NCBI GenBank assembly: GCA_044229235.1
Contig: JBGATH010000019.1
Coordinates: forward strand, 1-64,000
Direction: 5' to 3'
Source: UKL13-2 sp044229235
GTDB taxonomy: Bacteria > Pseudomonadota > Gammaproteobacteria > Burkholderiales > Usitatibacteraceae
DNA length: 64,000 nt
Part shown: positions 8,441 through 17,121 of the stretch, piece after piece
Numbering within the stretch: the stretch's first letter is position 1
How the letters are laid out: the number at the start of each line of letters is the position of its first letter
Program-made: the position numbers and the translations under genes
Notes under the pieces: model-generated
Databases searched by the model: none
The model's input: the letters and a program-made list of their open reading frames with translations, nothing else
What the model was told of the DNA's origin: nothing

Positions 8441-9373
8441 ATGGCTGGTGCAATCCTGACGAAGTGGTTTCTCCCGATCGCAAAGGCGGGTGCGTTGGCC
8501 ACGTCGCTTGCGTTGGGCGCGTGGCTGCTGCTTGCGGATACGTCAGGGGTTCACGTCTACACGGGTAGTGCGCCCCCGGCAACCGCCGCCACTAGGCCCG
8601 CGCGCATCGCGCTGGTACTCGGTGGCGGCGGCCCGCGCGGTTTCGCCCATGTCGGCGTGCTCAAGGTACTGGAGCGGCACCACATCCGGCCCGACATCAT
8701 CGTCGGGTCCAGCATGGGCGCGTTGATCGGCACGTTGTACGGCGCGCACCCAGATGCGCGCGAACTTGAGCGAATGGTCGTGGACGCCGACCTGCAGGGC
8801 TCATGGCGCGACTTGACCCTGGTGCGGCGTCCCTGGCTCAAGGGTGACCAACTGGAGCGCTTCCTGCGGAACCGCCTCGGCGACCGGCCGCTGCAATCGC
8901 TGGCGATACCGACGATTGCCGTTGCCACCGACGCGGGCAGCGGCGAGCCGGTTGCCTTTTCGATCGGCGATGCCGTGACAGCGGTGCGCGCCTCCACCGC
9001 CGTGCCGGGTACGTTCAAACGCGTCGGCATCGCCGGCCGGGAATATTTCGACGGCGATGTCACCGCGCCGGTCCCGGTCAGTCTTGCACGCGCGGCGGGC
9101 GCACGATTCATCATTGCCGTCGATGTCATGTGCCACCCCTCGGAAATGCAGGAGGTGATGCGCGACTACCCGGACCTGATCATCTCCGACTACTTCCGTC
9201 ATGCGATCAACCTGCGCGAATTGCCCGGTGCCGATGCGGTGATTTCGCCGCGTCTTGGTCTCTACGCCGGTTTTTCACGCGCAGAACGCATCCGCTTCAT
9301 CGCTGCGGGCGAAGCCGCCGCCGAGGCGGCCATGCCTGCGCTGAAACGCCAACTGGAGAGGTTGCCACCATGA
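8441..9373 (+). CDS. Patatin-like phospholipase
   Basis: A 310-residue protein with an N-terminal hydrophobic signal or anchor (residues 13-32) followed by a patatin domain. The oxyanion loop is LVLGGGGPRGFAHVG, the nucleophile elbow is GSSMG, and the catalytic Asp lies in DGDVTAP, so the Ser-Asp dyad is complete. Enzymes of this RssA-like group are predicted to hydrolyse acyl esters. Here the protein would act in the periplasm or at the membrane. It lies between the DUF2933 and copper ATPase genes and overlaps the latter by ATGA at 9370-9373. Co-expression suggests membrane-lipid repair or remodelling under metal stress, but that is inference. Confidence 0.85.
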   Translation: MAGAILTKWFLPIAKAGALATSLALGAWLLLADTSGVHVYTGSAPPATAATRPARIALVLGGGGPRGFAHVGVLKVLERHHIRPDIIVGSSMGALIGTLYGAHPDARELERMVVDADLQGSWRDLTLVRRPWLKGDQLERFLRNRLGDRPLQSLAIPTIAVATDAGSGEPVAFSIGDAVTAVRASTAVPGTFKRVGIAGREYFDGDVTAPVPVSLARAAGARFIIAVDVMCHPSEMQEVMRDYPDLIISDYFRHAINLRELPGADAVISPRLGLYAGFSRAERIRFIAAGEAAAEAAMPALKRQLERLPP

Positions 9374-11589
9374 ACCAACACCAACATAACCACCATCACG
9401 CGTTCGACCAGCACCAGCAAACGGAAGCCGTTGCGGGGCGCGTCGCGGGTACGGCATCCGCGTCAACCGTCCCGCCGGCTACCGTTGTGAGCGGGGCCGT
9501 CTATACCTGCCCCATGCATCCGCAGATCCGCCTGTTCGCACCGGGCAATTGCCCGATCTGCGGCATGACGCTGGAGCCGGTGATGCCGACACTGGACGAT
9601 GACGAGAACCCGGAACTGGCAGACTTCCGGCGCCGCTTCTGGTGGACGCTGCCGTTGACCGTGGTCGTCACCGCGCTTGCCATGGCCGGGCACCAGCTCG
9701 AATGGTTTGAGGGCGGCACCCAAAGTTGGATCGAACTGGTGCTCGCCATCCCGGTGGTACTATGGGCGGGCTGGCCGTTCTTCGTGCGTTGCGCGCAGTC
9801 GTTCCTCGCCCGCAGCCCGAATATGTGGACCCTCATCGGCCTCGGCACGGGTGCAGCCTTTCTCTACAGCATCGTCGCCACGCTGGCCCCCCGTGTATTC
9901 CCCGACAACTTCGTTGCCATGGGGCGGGTACAGGTCTATTTCGAGGCGGCGGCGGTGATTATTTCGCTGACGCTGCTGGGTCAGATTCTGGAACTGAAGG
10001 CGCGTTCGCAAACCTCCGCGGCCATCAAGTCGCTGTTGCGCCTGGCACCGAAGACCGCGCGGCGCATTCAGGCCGATGGCAGCGAGGCGGAAATCCCGCT
10101 GGCCAATATCCACGTCGGCGACCTGCTGCGCGTGCGGCCTGGCGAGAAAGTGCCGGTAGACGGCATGGTGACCGAAGGCAAGAGCGCCGTGGATGAAGCG
10201 ATGTTGACTGGTGAACCGCTGCCTGTGTCGAAACTGCCCGGCGACCGATTGATCGGTGCCACGCTCAATACCAGCGGCAGCCTGGTGATGCGCGCCGAGA
10301 AAGTCGGATCGGAAACCGTGCTTGCGCAGATCGTGCAAATGGTAGCGCAGGCGCAGCGCTCGAAAGCGCCGCTGCAGCGCGTGGCTGATGTGGTTGCCGG
10401 CTACTTTGTCGTCGCCGTCGTGCTGATTGCCGTGGCCACTTTCTTTGCCTGGGGTGTATTCGGCCCGGAACCGAGCTGGGTATTCGGATTGATCAATGCG
10501 GTCGCGGTTCTCATCATTGCCTGTCCCTGCGCGCTGGGTCTTGCCACGCCGATGTCGATCATGGTGGCCAGCGGCAAGGCAGCCACCTCCGGCATTCTGT
10601 TTCGCGATGCGGCAGCCATCGAGAACTTTCGCCGCGTCGATACCATCATCGTCGACAAGACCGGCACATTGACGGAAGGACGCCCGGTGTTCGAGCGCGC
10701 CGTGGCCGCAACGGGGTTTACGGATACCGAGGTGTTGCGCTTGGCGGCCAGCCTCGACCAAGGCAGCGAGCACCCGCTGGCGCAGGCCATCGTCAGCGCC
10801 GCGACGACGCAAAAGCTAAAGTTTTCCACGGTGACGGACTTCGAATCAGCGACCGGCATCGGCGTACAGGGCAGCGTCGATGGCAAGCGGTTGTTGCTGG
10901 GCAACACGGTACTGATGGCCGAGGGCGGCGTCAAAGTTGCTGCACTGGTCGACGAGGCGGATCGATTGCGCGCGCACGGTGCCAGCGTCATGTTTCTCGC
11001 CGCCGACGGCAAGCCGGCCGGCTTGCTGGCGGTTTCCGATCCCGTCAAGGCCAGCACGCCCGAAGCCTTGCGGCAGCTGGCTGACGCCGGCTTGCGCGTG
11101 GTGATGGCCACCGGCGACGGCATCGTTACCGCCAACGCCGTCGGCAAGCGCCTGGGCATTGCGGAGGTACACGGTGAGGTCAAGCCGCAGGACAAGCTGG
11201 CACTGGTGAAAGAACTGCAAGCGCAAGGCCGTGTGGTGGCCATGGCCGGCGACGGTATTAACGATGCACCGGCGCTGGCCCAGGCCGACATCGGCGTGGC
11301 CATGGGGACCGGCACCGATGTCGCCATGAACAGTGCGCAAGTGACGCTGGTGAAAGGCGACCTGCGCGGTATCGCCCGGGCAAGGGCCATTTCCACCGCC
11401 ACCATCCACAACATGTGGCAGAACCTCGGCTTTGCGCTCGTTTACAACGCGCTGGGGGTGCCGCTGGCGGCGGGTGTTTTGTATCCGTTCACCGGCTGGC
11501 TGCTGTCGCCGATGATCGCGGCGCTGGCGATGAGCCTGAGCTCGGCGTCGGTGGTGTTCAATGCGCTCCGGCTCAATCGTGCCACCTGA
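9370..11589 (+). CDS. copA: P1B-type copper-transporting ATPase
   Basis: A 739-residue cation ATPase. The start at 9370 gives a His-rich N-terminus (MNQHQHNHHHAFDQHQQ). A short heavy-metal-binding domain with YTCPMHPQ and CPICGM follows in place of classical HMA domains. Membrane copper site: ACPCALGLATP in helix 6, plus a Tyr-Asn and a Met-Ser-x-Ser-Ser in the last two helices, the P1B-1 Cu(I) signature. Phosphorylation site DKTGTLTEG, nucleotide-binding HPLAQAI, hinge MAGDGINDAPAL. It exports Cu(I) from cytoplasm to periplasm, feeding the Cus pump and oxidases. Translationally coupled to the phospholipase gene. An in-frame upstream start at 9130 lies wholly inside that gene and was rejected. 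Confidence 0.93.
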   Translation: MNQHQHNHHHAFDQHQQTEAVAGRVAGTASASTVPPATVVSGAVYTCPMHPQIRLFAPGNCPICGMTLEPVMPTLDDDENPELADFRRRFWWTLPLTVVVTALAMAGHQLEWFEGGTQSWIELVLAIPVVLWAGWPFFVRCAQSFLARSPNMWTLIGLGTGAAFLYSIVATLAPRVFPDNFVAMGRVQVYFEAAAVIISLTLLGQILELKARSQTSAAIKSLLRLAPKTARRIQADGSEAEIPLANIHVGDLLRVRPGEKVPVDGMVTEGKSAVDEAMLTGEPLPVSKLPGDRLIGATLNTSGSLVMRAEKVGSETVLAQIVQMVAQAQRSKAPLQRVADVVAGYFVVAVVLIAVATFFAWGVFGPEPSWVFGLINAVAVLIIACPCALGLATPMSIMVASGKAATSGILFRDAAAIENFRRVDTIIVDKTGTLTEGRPVFERAVAATGFTDTEVLRLAASLDQGSEHPLAQAIVSAATTQKLKFSTVTDFESATGIGVQGSVDGKRLLLGNTVLMAEGGVKVAALVDEADRLRAHGASVMFLAADGKPAGLLAVSDPVKASTPEALRQLADAGLRVVMATGDGIVTANAVGKRLGIAEVHGEVKPQDKLALVKELQAQGRVVAMAGDGINDAPALAQADIGVAMGTGTDVAMNSAQVTLVKGDLRGIARARAISTATIHNMWQNLGFALVYNALGVPLAAGVLYPFTGWLLSPMIAALAMSLSSASVVFNALRLNRAT

Positions 11590-11787
11590 CTGCAACACCA
11601 CGCCATCGGCAGGAATTTCCGGAAGTTGCGACATGAGATTGAAGAACGGCATTCAAACAATACCGCCCGGGCGGGCGGAAGCAGTGACCTGTCGGCCCCG
11701 GAGGAGGGGCGCGATAGCGACGCGGGGACAGTCGCGAACAGGCGTCATCCCCCTTTTGATCAAGCAGGCAATTCCTAGGAGCAAATC

Positions 11788-12159
11788 ATGAGAACGTACA
11801 AACGCAGTTTCCTCACGCAACTGATCGGCGCGGCAATCGTCGGCATCGCGCTTTCGCAGGGCGCATATGCGCAGACGCCGGCAACAACAAGCCTCGCGGA
11901 CAAGATCGCCAGCGCAAAAACGCGGGCCGACCACGATGCGGTCGCCGCCGAGTTCGACAAGCAGGCAGAAACCGACAAGGCATCCGCCGAACGCCACCGC
12001 AAAATGGCGCAAGCCTATACCACCGCACCATGGAGCAAGTCCTCCGGGGCGGGGATGGTCTCTCATTGCAAGGCGCTGATTGCAGACTACGAAAAGGCGG
12101 CAAAGCAGAATGCCGAGATGGCCAAGATGCACCGCGCCATCGGCGCGAAACTGCAGTAG
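11788..12159 (+). CDS. Small secreted helical protein of unknown function
   Basis: A 123-residue protein with a signal peptide (residues 1-29, cleavage after AYA). The mature region is short, alpha-helical, lysine/alanine-rich and shows a repeated KA..HRKMA / KQNAEMAKMHRA pattern plus one cysteine (SHCKAL). I recognise no named family. The ATG has a good ribosome site (TAGGAG at 11777-11782). It follows the copper ATPase by 198 nt and is convergent with the FAD oxidoreductase. Context suggests a periplasmic stress or metal-related role. Confidence 0.6.
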   Translation: MRTYKRSFLTQLIGAAIVGIALSQGAYAQTPATTSLADKIASAKTRADHDAVAAEFDKQAETDKASAERHRKMAQAYTTAPWSKSSGAGMVSHCKALIADYEKAAKQNAEMAKMHRAIGAKLQ

Positions 12160-12326
12160 CGGATGTCGCCAGCCGCTGGATTCCGCGATTGACGCGGCAT
12201 CCGGCGGGCTGCACCGTTGCCGGTAGTTGGTTGTCACGAATCACGAGTTGAAACGAACGAGAAGTTAGCCGTCGTTCGACCCCGGCCGGCGTGCTATCGG
12301 CGCCGCCGCGATCTGACGCCAAAAGC

Positions 12327-12393
12327 AAAAGCCCAGCACTGGTGAGGCGTTCCAGACATTTTTGCCCGGAACGCCGCGCCAGTGCTGGACTTT
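12327..12393. repeat. Dispersed palindromic repeat, copy 3
   Basis: Left arm AGCCCAGCACTGGTGAGGCG, right arm CGCCGCGCCAGTGCTGGACT. Both arms carry the same change (CATTGG to CACTGG, CCAATG to CCAGTG) relative to other copies, and GGCTTTCC becomes GGCGTTCC in both. It lies between convergent genes and touches the stop codon of the FAD oxidoreductase, so it could serve as a bidirectional terminator. Confidence 0.75.
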
Positions 12394-13549
12394 AACTCTC
12401 TGAACGATTGGCCATCGTCCGTCCCGCGCGCAATGTGTCGATGTCGAGTCGTTGGGTGAGCATGTCGTCGGGAATGGGCTCGCCGCGCAGCAGCGCCGCA
12501 CACAGCTCCCCCATCGCCGGCGAACTCTGGATGCCGTAACCGCCCAGTGCTGCCGCCCAGAAAAAGGTAGGCGCGGACGCGTCGAATCCGAGCACCGGTT
12601 CACCATCAGCGACGAAGCAGCGCAGGCCGGCCCAGGTGGCGGTCGGCCGGCGAATTTCCAGCGTCGTCGCCTGTTCGATCCGGTAAATGCCGGTGGCGAT
12701 ATCGAGTTCTTCCGGCAGGACGTCATGCGGCGTGGTCAGGTCGGCATTGGCCGGCGAGCCCAGCAGCAGGCCGGCATCCGGCTTGAAGTACCAGCTCTCA
12801 TCCAGCGCCACCACGGCCGGCCACCGCCCACAGTCGATGCCTGCCGGTCCTGAAAACAGGAACGCGCTGCGGCGCCGCGGTTCGATGCCGATGGGCTGAA
12901 TACCGGCAAGTGTGGCGATCTCGTCCACCCACGCACCGGCGGCATTGACGACGGTGCCCGCGCGGAAGCGGTGTCCGGCCGCCGTGCCGATTTGCCAGCA
13001 TGGACCATCACGCCGCAGCGACGTCACGCGGGTTTGCATCTCGACCACGGCACCCCGCGCGCGGGCGCCACGCAGGAATCCCTGCAGCAGTCCGTCCACA
13101 TCGATGTCGAAGGCATCGGGATCCCAAACGCCCACCGCCGCAGCGTCGGGCCGCAACACCGGCACCCGCGCCCTCGCGACCTCACCGTCGAGAAACTCGG
13201 CATCGCTGCCTTCCGCGACCAGCGTGTCGCGCAGCGTGAGCGCATCCGCGCGCTGGGCTTCGTCTCCCACCATCAGCGTCCCGCGCGGCGTCAGCAGAGG
13301 AGCCGACGCAAACCCGGTCGGGGGCTCTCGAAAAAATGCGCGGCTGGCGCGCGTGAGCGCGCGCACGGCGGCGGGGCCGTAGGTTTCGGTGAACAAGGCG
13401 GCCGAGCGGCCAGTGGTGTGATAGCCGGCGGCCGATTCGCCCTCCAGCAGCAACACCTTTGCCTCCCCGGCAACATGAAACGCAATCGAGGCACCGACGA
13501 TGCCGGCGCCGATGATGGCGATATCGTACTGTTCGGTCGCATCGCGCAT
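12392..13549 (-). CDS. FAD-dependent oxidoreductase, D-amino-acid oxidase/dehydrogenase family
   Basis: A 385-residue DAO-fold flavoprotein. The N-terminal dinucleotide-binding motif is IAIIGAGIVGASIAFHVA (residues 10-27), followed by the GRSAALFTETYG region and a C-terminal ALGGYGIQSSPAMGELCA that contacts FAD. It probably oxidises a secondary or primary amine such as a D-amino acid, glycine or sarcosine. The substrate cannot be assigned from sequence. It is a single gene on the minus strand, probably in one unit with the amidohydrolase remnant just upstream (13562). The start is the only good ATG before the nucleotide-binding fold. Confidence 0.85.
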   Translation of the reverse strand: MRDATEQYDIAIIGAGIVGASIAFHVAGEAKVLLLEGESAAGYHTTGRSAALFTETYGPAAVRALTRASRAFFREPPTGFASAPLLTPRGTLMVGDEAQRADALTLRDTLVAEGSDAEFLDGEVARARVPVLRPDAAAVGVWDPDAFDIDVDGLLQGFLRGARARGAVVEMQTRVTSLRRDGPCWQIGTAAGHRFRAGTVVNAAGAWVDEIATLAGIQPIGIEPRRRSAFLFSGPAGIDCGRWPAVVALDESWYFKPDAGLLLGSPANADLTTPHDVLPEELDIATGIYRIEQATTLEIRRPTATWAGLRCFVADGEPVLGFDASAPTFFWAAALGGYGIQSSPAMGELCAALLRGEPIPDDMLTQRLDIDTLRAGRTMANRSES

Positions 13550-13561
13550 GTGCGGCGGTGA

Positions 13562-13744
13562 TCAGTGCAGTTGGTTTTTCAGCACTGCACCGTTGCGCAC
13601 GATCACCCGCATGTTCGCACTGTCAGCGGCCAGCAGTGAAATGTCCGGCAGCTGCTCGCCCTCGACGAGCACCTGCATGCTTTCGGGACGTTCCGCGCTG
13701 TTGCCATCAAACACCCGCGCGTTGGTAAACAGAATCTGCACCAC
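13562..13744 (-). pseudogene. Amidohydrolase remnant with internal deletion
   Basis: A 60-residue frame from a GTG that joins two recognisable ends of an amidohydrolase. The N-terminal part QILFTNARVFDGNSAERPES resembles the first strand pair of the family. The C-terminal part ADSANMRVIVRNGAVLKNQL resembles the last strand pair. The roughly 350-residue metal-binding barrel between them is absent, so it cannot be an active hydrolase. This is most simply an in-frame internal deletion. It lies 12 nt upstream of the FAD oxidoreductase on the same strand. Both ends are read directly; the deletion is inferred from family architecture. Confidence 0.55.
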
Positions 13745-13920
13745 GGCGACTCCCCCATTGCCAGCCGCTGAGTATGCCACCGGCGATGCCTGCGTCGATC
13801 GGGAGGAATTTGCGTCCCGATTGACTGCCGTCAACACCAGTGGCGTCGGCGGGCGTAGCGTGAACGGGCGTGGTGGCACCGGCGCTGGTGTCGGATGGCG
13901 CTCACGCGAAGGAGCACTCC

Positions 13921-14379
13921 ATGGAATTCCCGCAATACTTTCAACAGATGACCCGCAACCTGGCCGATCCGAAATCGTTCGGCAACTGGCTGACCGGCAA
14001 TTGGCAGGGTTTTGAAGCGGTCGAGAAACCGGCGGTGCCGGCGAAGGCACTGGTCGGTCCGATCGAAGCCATGCTGCACGGCGCCGAAGAGCTGCGCCAC
14101 ATGCAACTGGAAACCATTCACCGCACCCAGAAGCGCGCGACCGCGCTTGCCAAAACGCTGGGCTCGGCACACGACCAGCTCGAAGCGGTCACCGCGCTGC
14201 AGGCGTTTGCCGCGGAGAACATGAATGACGCCATGTCGTATTGGACTGCATATCAGCAGATCGTGCGGGACACGGAATTGAGCGCGGTGGCGGATGTTGC
14301 CGAGAAGACCGGCACCGAAAAGGCGGTGAAGCCCGCCCGCCGCCGTGTTGCCGCGCGAGCAAAGGCCGCGCGTCATTGA
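13921..14379 (+). CDS. Phasin-like polyhydroxyalkanoate granule protein
   Basis: A 152-residue all-helical protein. The start at 13921 was chosen for AAGGAG at 13911-13916. It has amphipathic helices (FPQYFQQMTRNLAD, then PIEAMLHGAEELRHMQLETI) and a basic Ala/Lys/Arg tail (KPARRRVAARAKAARH). This layout and the pattern of a phasin-like coiled region with an AKA-type tail fit PHA granule-associated proteins that coat storage granules. No catalytic motif is present. It stands alone upstream of the multicopper oxidase. Confidence in phasin is moderate; another small helical structural protein is possible. Confidence 0.55.
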   Translation: MEFPQYFQQMTRNLADPKSFGNWLTGNWQGFEAVEKPAVPAKALVGPIEAMLHGAEELRHMQLETIHRTQKRATALAKTLGSAHDQLEAVTALQAFAAENMNDAMSYWTAYQQIVRDTELSAVADVAEKTGTEKAVKPARRRVAARAKAARH

Positions 14380-14520
14380 GTTGCATTTGCGTTAGCCGGC
14401 GTGCCGCGTGACGCCGGCCTTGACGTACAAAATCCCGCGCAGAAATCACGGCAGCGGGTTTGTTTTCGGCTGCCGCCTGCGCGCCCGTGGGCGCGCGAAG
14501 CCATACGCATGAGGTGAGAC

Positions 14521-16104
14521 ATGAAATCTGACAAACCTGATATCGCCCGTCGTCGCGTCGTCGTCGGCATGGGTGTGTTGTTGTCCCCGTTGGCCGGCTG
14601 TGGCGACGGGGTGGTGCGCGCGCAGTGGGAGTCACCGGCAGACAAGCCCGACCCCTCCGCGGCAACCAATGCGAAAATGGGTCGCACGCCCATTCCGGGC
14701 GTGCCCGGCGCGCTGCAAACCGGCATGGCATTCCGCGCACCGTCGACCTTGGCCAACACTGCGGGTGGTGCCGGCCGCTTCGCCGCGACCCTCACCGCCG
14801 CGCCGGCCAGCCTGCAACTGGCCACCAGTGGCGTTGCCACCACGGTCTGGGCGTTCAATGGCTCGTGTCCCGGACCGCTGATTGATGTGCGCGAAGGCGA
14901 TACCGTCAGCATCGTCTTCAACAACTGGCTGCCGCAGGCCTCGACTATCCACTGGCACGGCTTGCCGGTGCCGCCGGACCAGGATGGCAACCCGATGAAT
15001 GTCGTCGCCGCCGGCGCCAGCCGCACCTACACCTTCACGCTGCCGGCGGGCTCGGCCGGCACCTACTGGTATCACCCGCATCCGCATCAAACCACCCACG
15101 AGCAGGTATTTCGCGGTCTCGCCGGCTGCCTGATCGTGCGGCCCACTGTTGATCCGCTGGCCGGCATCACCGAGCGCGTGATGGTCATCTCCGACCTGCG
15201 GCTGGATGGCGCCAACCAGATCGCGCCCAATACCACACAGGACAACATGTTCGGCCGCGAAGGCGACCACCTGCTGGTCAACGGCCTGAAGCAACCCGTG
15301 CTGGCGGTGCAGCCCGGCGCCACGGAGCGTTGGCGCATCGTCAATGCGACCAATGCACGCTATCTGCGCCTGTCGCTGTCGGGAAACCTCATTCGCGTGA
15401 TCGGTCATGACGGCGGGCTCATTGAGCAGCCGCAGACCGTCAGCGAAACGCTGCTGGCACCTGCGCAACGCGTGGAACTGGTCGTGCAGGCGAGCAGCGC
15501 GCCGAACCAGAGCTTCGCGCTGGTGGCGAAGGCCTACAGTCGCGGCATGATGATGACCTCCTCAGCAGACATCAACGTGCTGACCTTGAGAACCTCGCTA
15601 CCGGGCGCCGCTGCGGCGTTCAACCTGCCGCCTGTATTGGCCACGGTACCGGTCATGGCCACCCCGGTGCGCACCCAAAGCATCGTGCTGAGCGAATCGA
15701 TGGGTGGCATGGGCGGAATGGGTGGCATGGGCGGCATGGGTGGCATGGGTGGAATGACCGGCACGTCCGGCGCGTTCCTCATCAACGGACGCAGTTTCGA
15801 CATGGCGCGCACCGACCTCCTCACCCGCGTCGGCGAGACCGAAGACTGGCTCATCAACAATCAGGGCAGCATGGATCACCCGTTCCATATCCACGGCACC
15901 CAGTTCCAGTTGATCGGCAGCACCCGCAGCGACACCACACCGCGCCCCGGCTATCGCGCCTGGATCGATACCATCAATGTTCGCAGCGGCGAGACCGTGC
16001 GCATCCGCATCTGCCAGACCATGATCGGCAAGCGCATGTTCCACTGCCACATCCTCGAGCATGAGGACCAGGGGATGATGGGTGTACTGGATGTGCGCGC
16101 TTGA
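14521..16104 (+). CDS. Multicopper oxidase with Met-rich insert (CueO/CotA-like)
   Basis: A 527-residue exported oxidase. The N-terminus combines a twin-arginine-like RRR before a hydrophobic core with a lipobox LAGC, so it may be a Tat-exported lipoprotein. All four copper-binding motifs are visible: HWHGLPVP, WYHPHPH, HPFHIHGTQ and HCHILEHEDQGMM; the last supplies the type 1 and trinuclear ligands. Residues 394-412 are a Met-Gly tract of repeated MGG units, similar in idea to the Met-rich region of CueO. Predicted role: periplasmic oxidation of Cu(I) to less toxic Cu(II). The methyltransferase gene overlaps its 3' end. Confidence 0.9.
   Translation: MKSDKPDIARRRVVVGMGVLLSPLAGCGDGVVRAQWESPADKPDPSAATNAKMGRTPIPGVPGALQTGMAFRAPSTLANTAGGAGRFAATLTAAPASLQLATSGVATTVWAFNGSCPGPLIDVREGDTVSIVFNNWLPQASTIHWHGLPVPPDQDGNPMNVVAAGASRTYTFTLPAGSAGTYWYHPHPHQTTHEQVFRGLAGCLIVRPTVDPLAGITERVMVISDLRLDGANQIAPNTTQDNMFGREGDHLLVNGLKQPVLAVQPGATERWRIVNATNARYLRLSLSGNLIRVIGHDGGLIEQPQTVSETLLAPAQRVELVVQASSAPNQSFALVAKAYSRGMMMTSSADINVLTLRTSLPGAAAAFNLPPVLATVPVMATPVRTQSIVLSESMGGMGGMGGMGGMGGMGGMTGTSGAFLINGRSFDMARTDLLTRVGETEDWLINNQGSMDHPFHIHGTQFQLIGSTRSDTTPRPGYRAWIDTINVRSGETVRIRICQTMIGKRMFHCHILEHEDQGMMGVLDVRA
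15700..15756 (+). repeat. In-frame 9-bp tandem repeat encoding Met-Gly-Gly units
   Basis: Six consecutive ATGGGNGGN nonamers followed by a further ATG inside the multicopper oxidase gene, giving seven methionines spaced three residues apart. Repeats of this kind can change length by slippage in steps of three residues without shifting the frame. Confidence 0.85.
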
Positions 16105-16747
16105 AACCCAGGCCGTGTTAACCGCGGGACGACGCCGGCCCGTGCATTCCGATCACAGCATCCGGTTCTTTGACCAGCAGTTCCAGCGCCAGTCCGCGGT
16201 TGGGGACCTGGCGCTCAATCCCTTCGAGGAAGCAGCATTGCCGTTCCTGCACGGCAGCGTTCTCGACTATGGCTGCGGCCTCGGCAATCTCGCGGTCGCC
16301 GCGGCGCGACGCGGTTGCCGGGTAACGGCACTGGACGGCAGCAAGGCGGCGATATCCCATCTCCAGCAGCGTGCCGCCGCCGAATCGCTGGATATCCGCG
16401 CCACGCAGGCGGACCTGCGCAATTTTGAGCTGACGGGTGAATTCGACACCGTGGTGTCGATCGGCCTGCTGATGTTTTTCGACTGCCAGACCGCCGAGCG
16501 TTGCCTGACCAACTTGCGGGCGCGTCTGCGCGAAGGCGGCTTCGCCATCGTCAATGTACTCATTGAGGGGACGACCTACCTGGATATGTTCGCGCCCGGC
16601 GAATATTGCCTGTTTCGGCGAACGGCGCTGGAGGAAGCCTTCGCCGGCTGGGACTTCCAGTATTCGACCTTTCGTGATTTCCCGATGCCAAACGGGCGCG
16701 TCAAGTCCTTCACTACGCTCATCGCGCAGAAGCCGGTGACGCGCTAG
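16091..16747 (+). CDS. TehB-like SAM-dependent methyltransferase
   Basis: A 218-residue class I methyltransferase. The SAM-binding motif I is VLDYGCGLGNLAVAAARRG, followed by the acidic TALDGS, ATQADLRNF and a post-II strand FDTVVSIGLLMFF. The fold and length are close to TehB, which methylates tellurite and related oxyanions, but the substrate here is unknown. The start at ATG 16091 overlaps the multicopper oxidase stop by 14 nt; a GTG at 16082 is a longer alternative. The tight overlap suggests co-transcription with the oxidase. Confidence 0.75.
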   Translation: MCALETQAVLTAGRRRPVHSDHSIRFFDQQFQRQSAVGDLALNPFEEAALPFLHGSVLDYGCGLGNLAVAAARRGCRVTALDGSKAAISHLQQRAAAESLDIRATQADLRNFELTGEFDTVVSIGLLMFFDCQTAERCLTNLRARLREGGFAIVNVLIEGTTYLDMFAPGEYCLFRRTALEEAFAGWDFQYSTFRDFPMPNGRVKSFTTLIAQKPVTR

Positions 16748-16770
16748 GCATTCGTCCCGGCCGCGTGGGA

Positions 16771-17121
16771 TTAATGCAGTTCAATGCCAAACGGTGCTGC
16801 CAGCTTATAAAGCAGCGCGAAACACGCCACGCTGATCACGGCTGAGGCGGCGAGTGTTGGCCAGAAGCCGATGCGCTGCAGCAGCCATGGGAACAGCAGG
16901 AACATGGGCAGCGTGGGCAGCACGTACCAGAACGTGTACCAGGCGTGATTGGCAATTTTCTCCGCGGGCTGGTTTTCGACGTGCAGCCAGATCAGCGCCA
17001 GAAACGTCACCATCGGCAAGGCAGCGAGGACAGCGCCGAGGCGGTCGCTGCGCTTGGCGATTTCCGATATGGCCACGACCAGTGCGGCGGTGATGAGGTA
17101 TTTGCTGATGATCCAGGCCAT
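16771..17121 (-). CDS. DUF3147 small membrane protein
   Basis: A 116-residue integral membrane protein with four hydrophobic spans: KYLITAALVVAISEIA, AVLAALPMVTFLALI, FWYVLPTLPMFLLFPWLL, and AASAVISVACFALLYKLA. This size and the layout with a conserved KRSDRLGAVLAALP loop match DUF3147. The function is unknown. The ATG at 17121 has an upstream AGAGG ribosome site; a longer in-frame ORF to 17349 lacks one and runs through repeat sequence. Divergent from the metzincin-like gene. Confidence 0.75.
   Translation of the reverse strand: MAWIISKYLITAALVVAISEIAKRSDRLGAVLAALPMVTFLALIWLHVENQPAEKIANHAWYTFWYVLPTLPMFLLFPWLLQRIGFWPTLAASAVISVACFALLYKLAAPFGIELH

Noticed and set aside
9130..9369. Longer start for the copper ATPase
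   Set aside because: The extension lies inside the phospholipase gene in another frame and lacks any family similarity; the ATGA overlap at 9370 is a better start.
15700..15756. Regular repeats as a possible CRISPR-like array
   Set aside because: Units are 9 bp, contiguous and in frame inside an oxidase gene, with no spacers.
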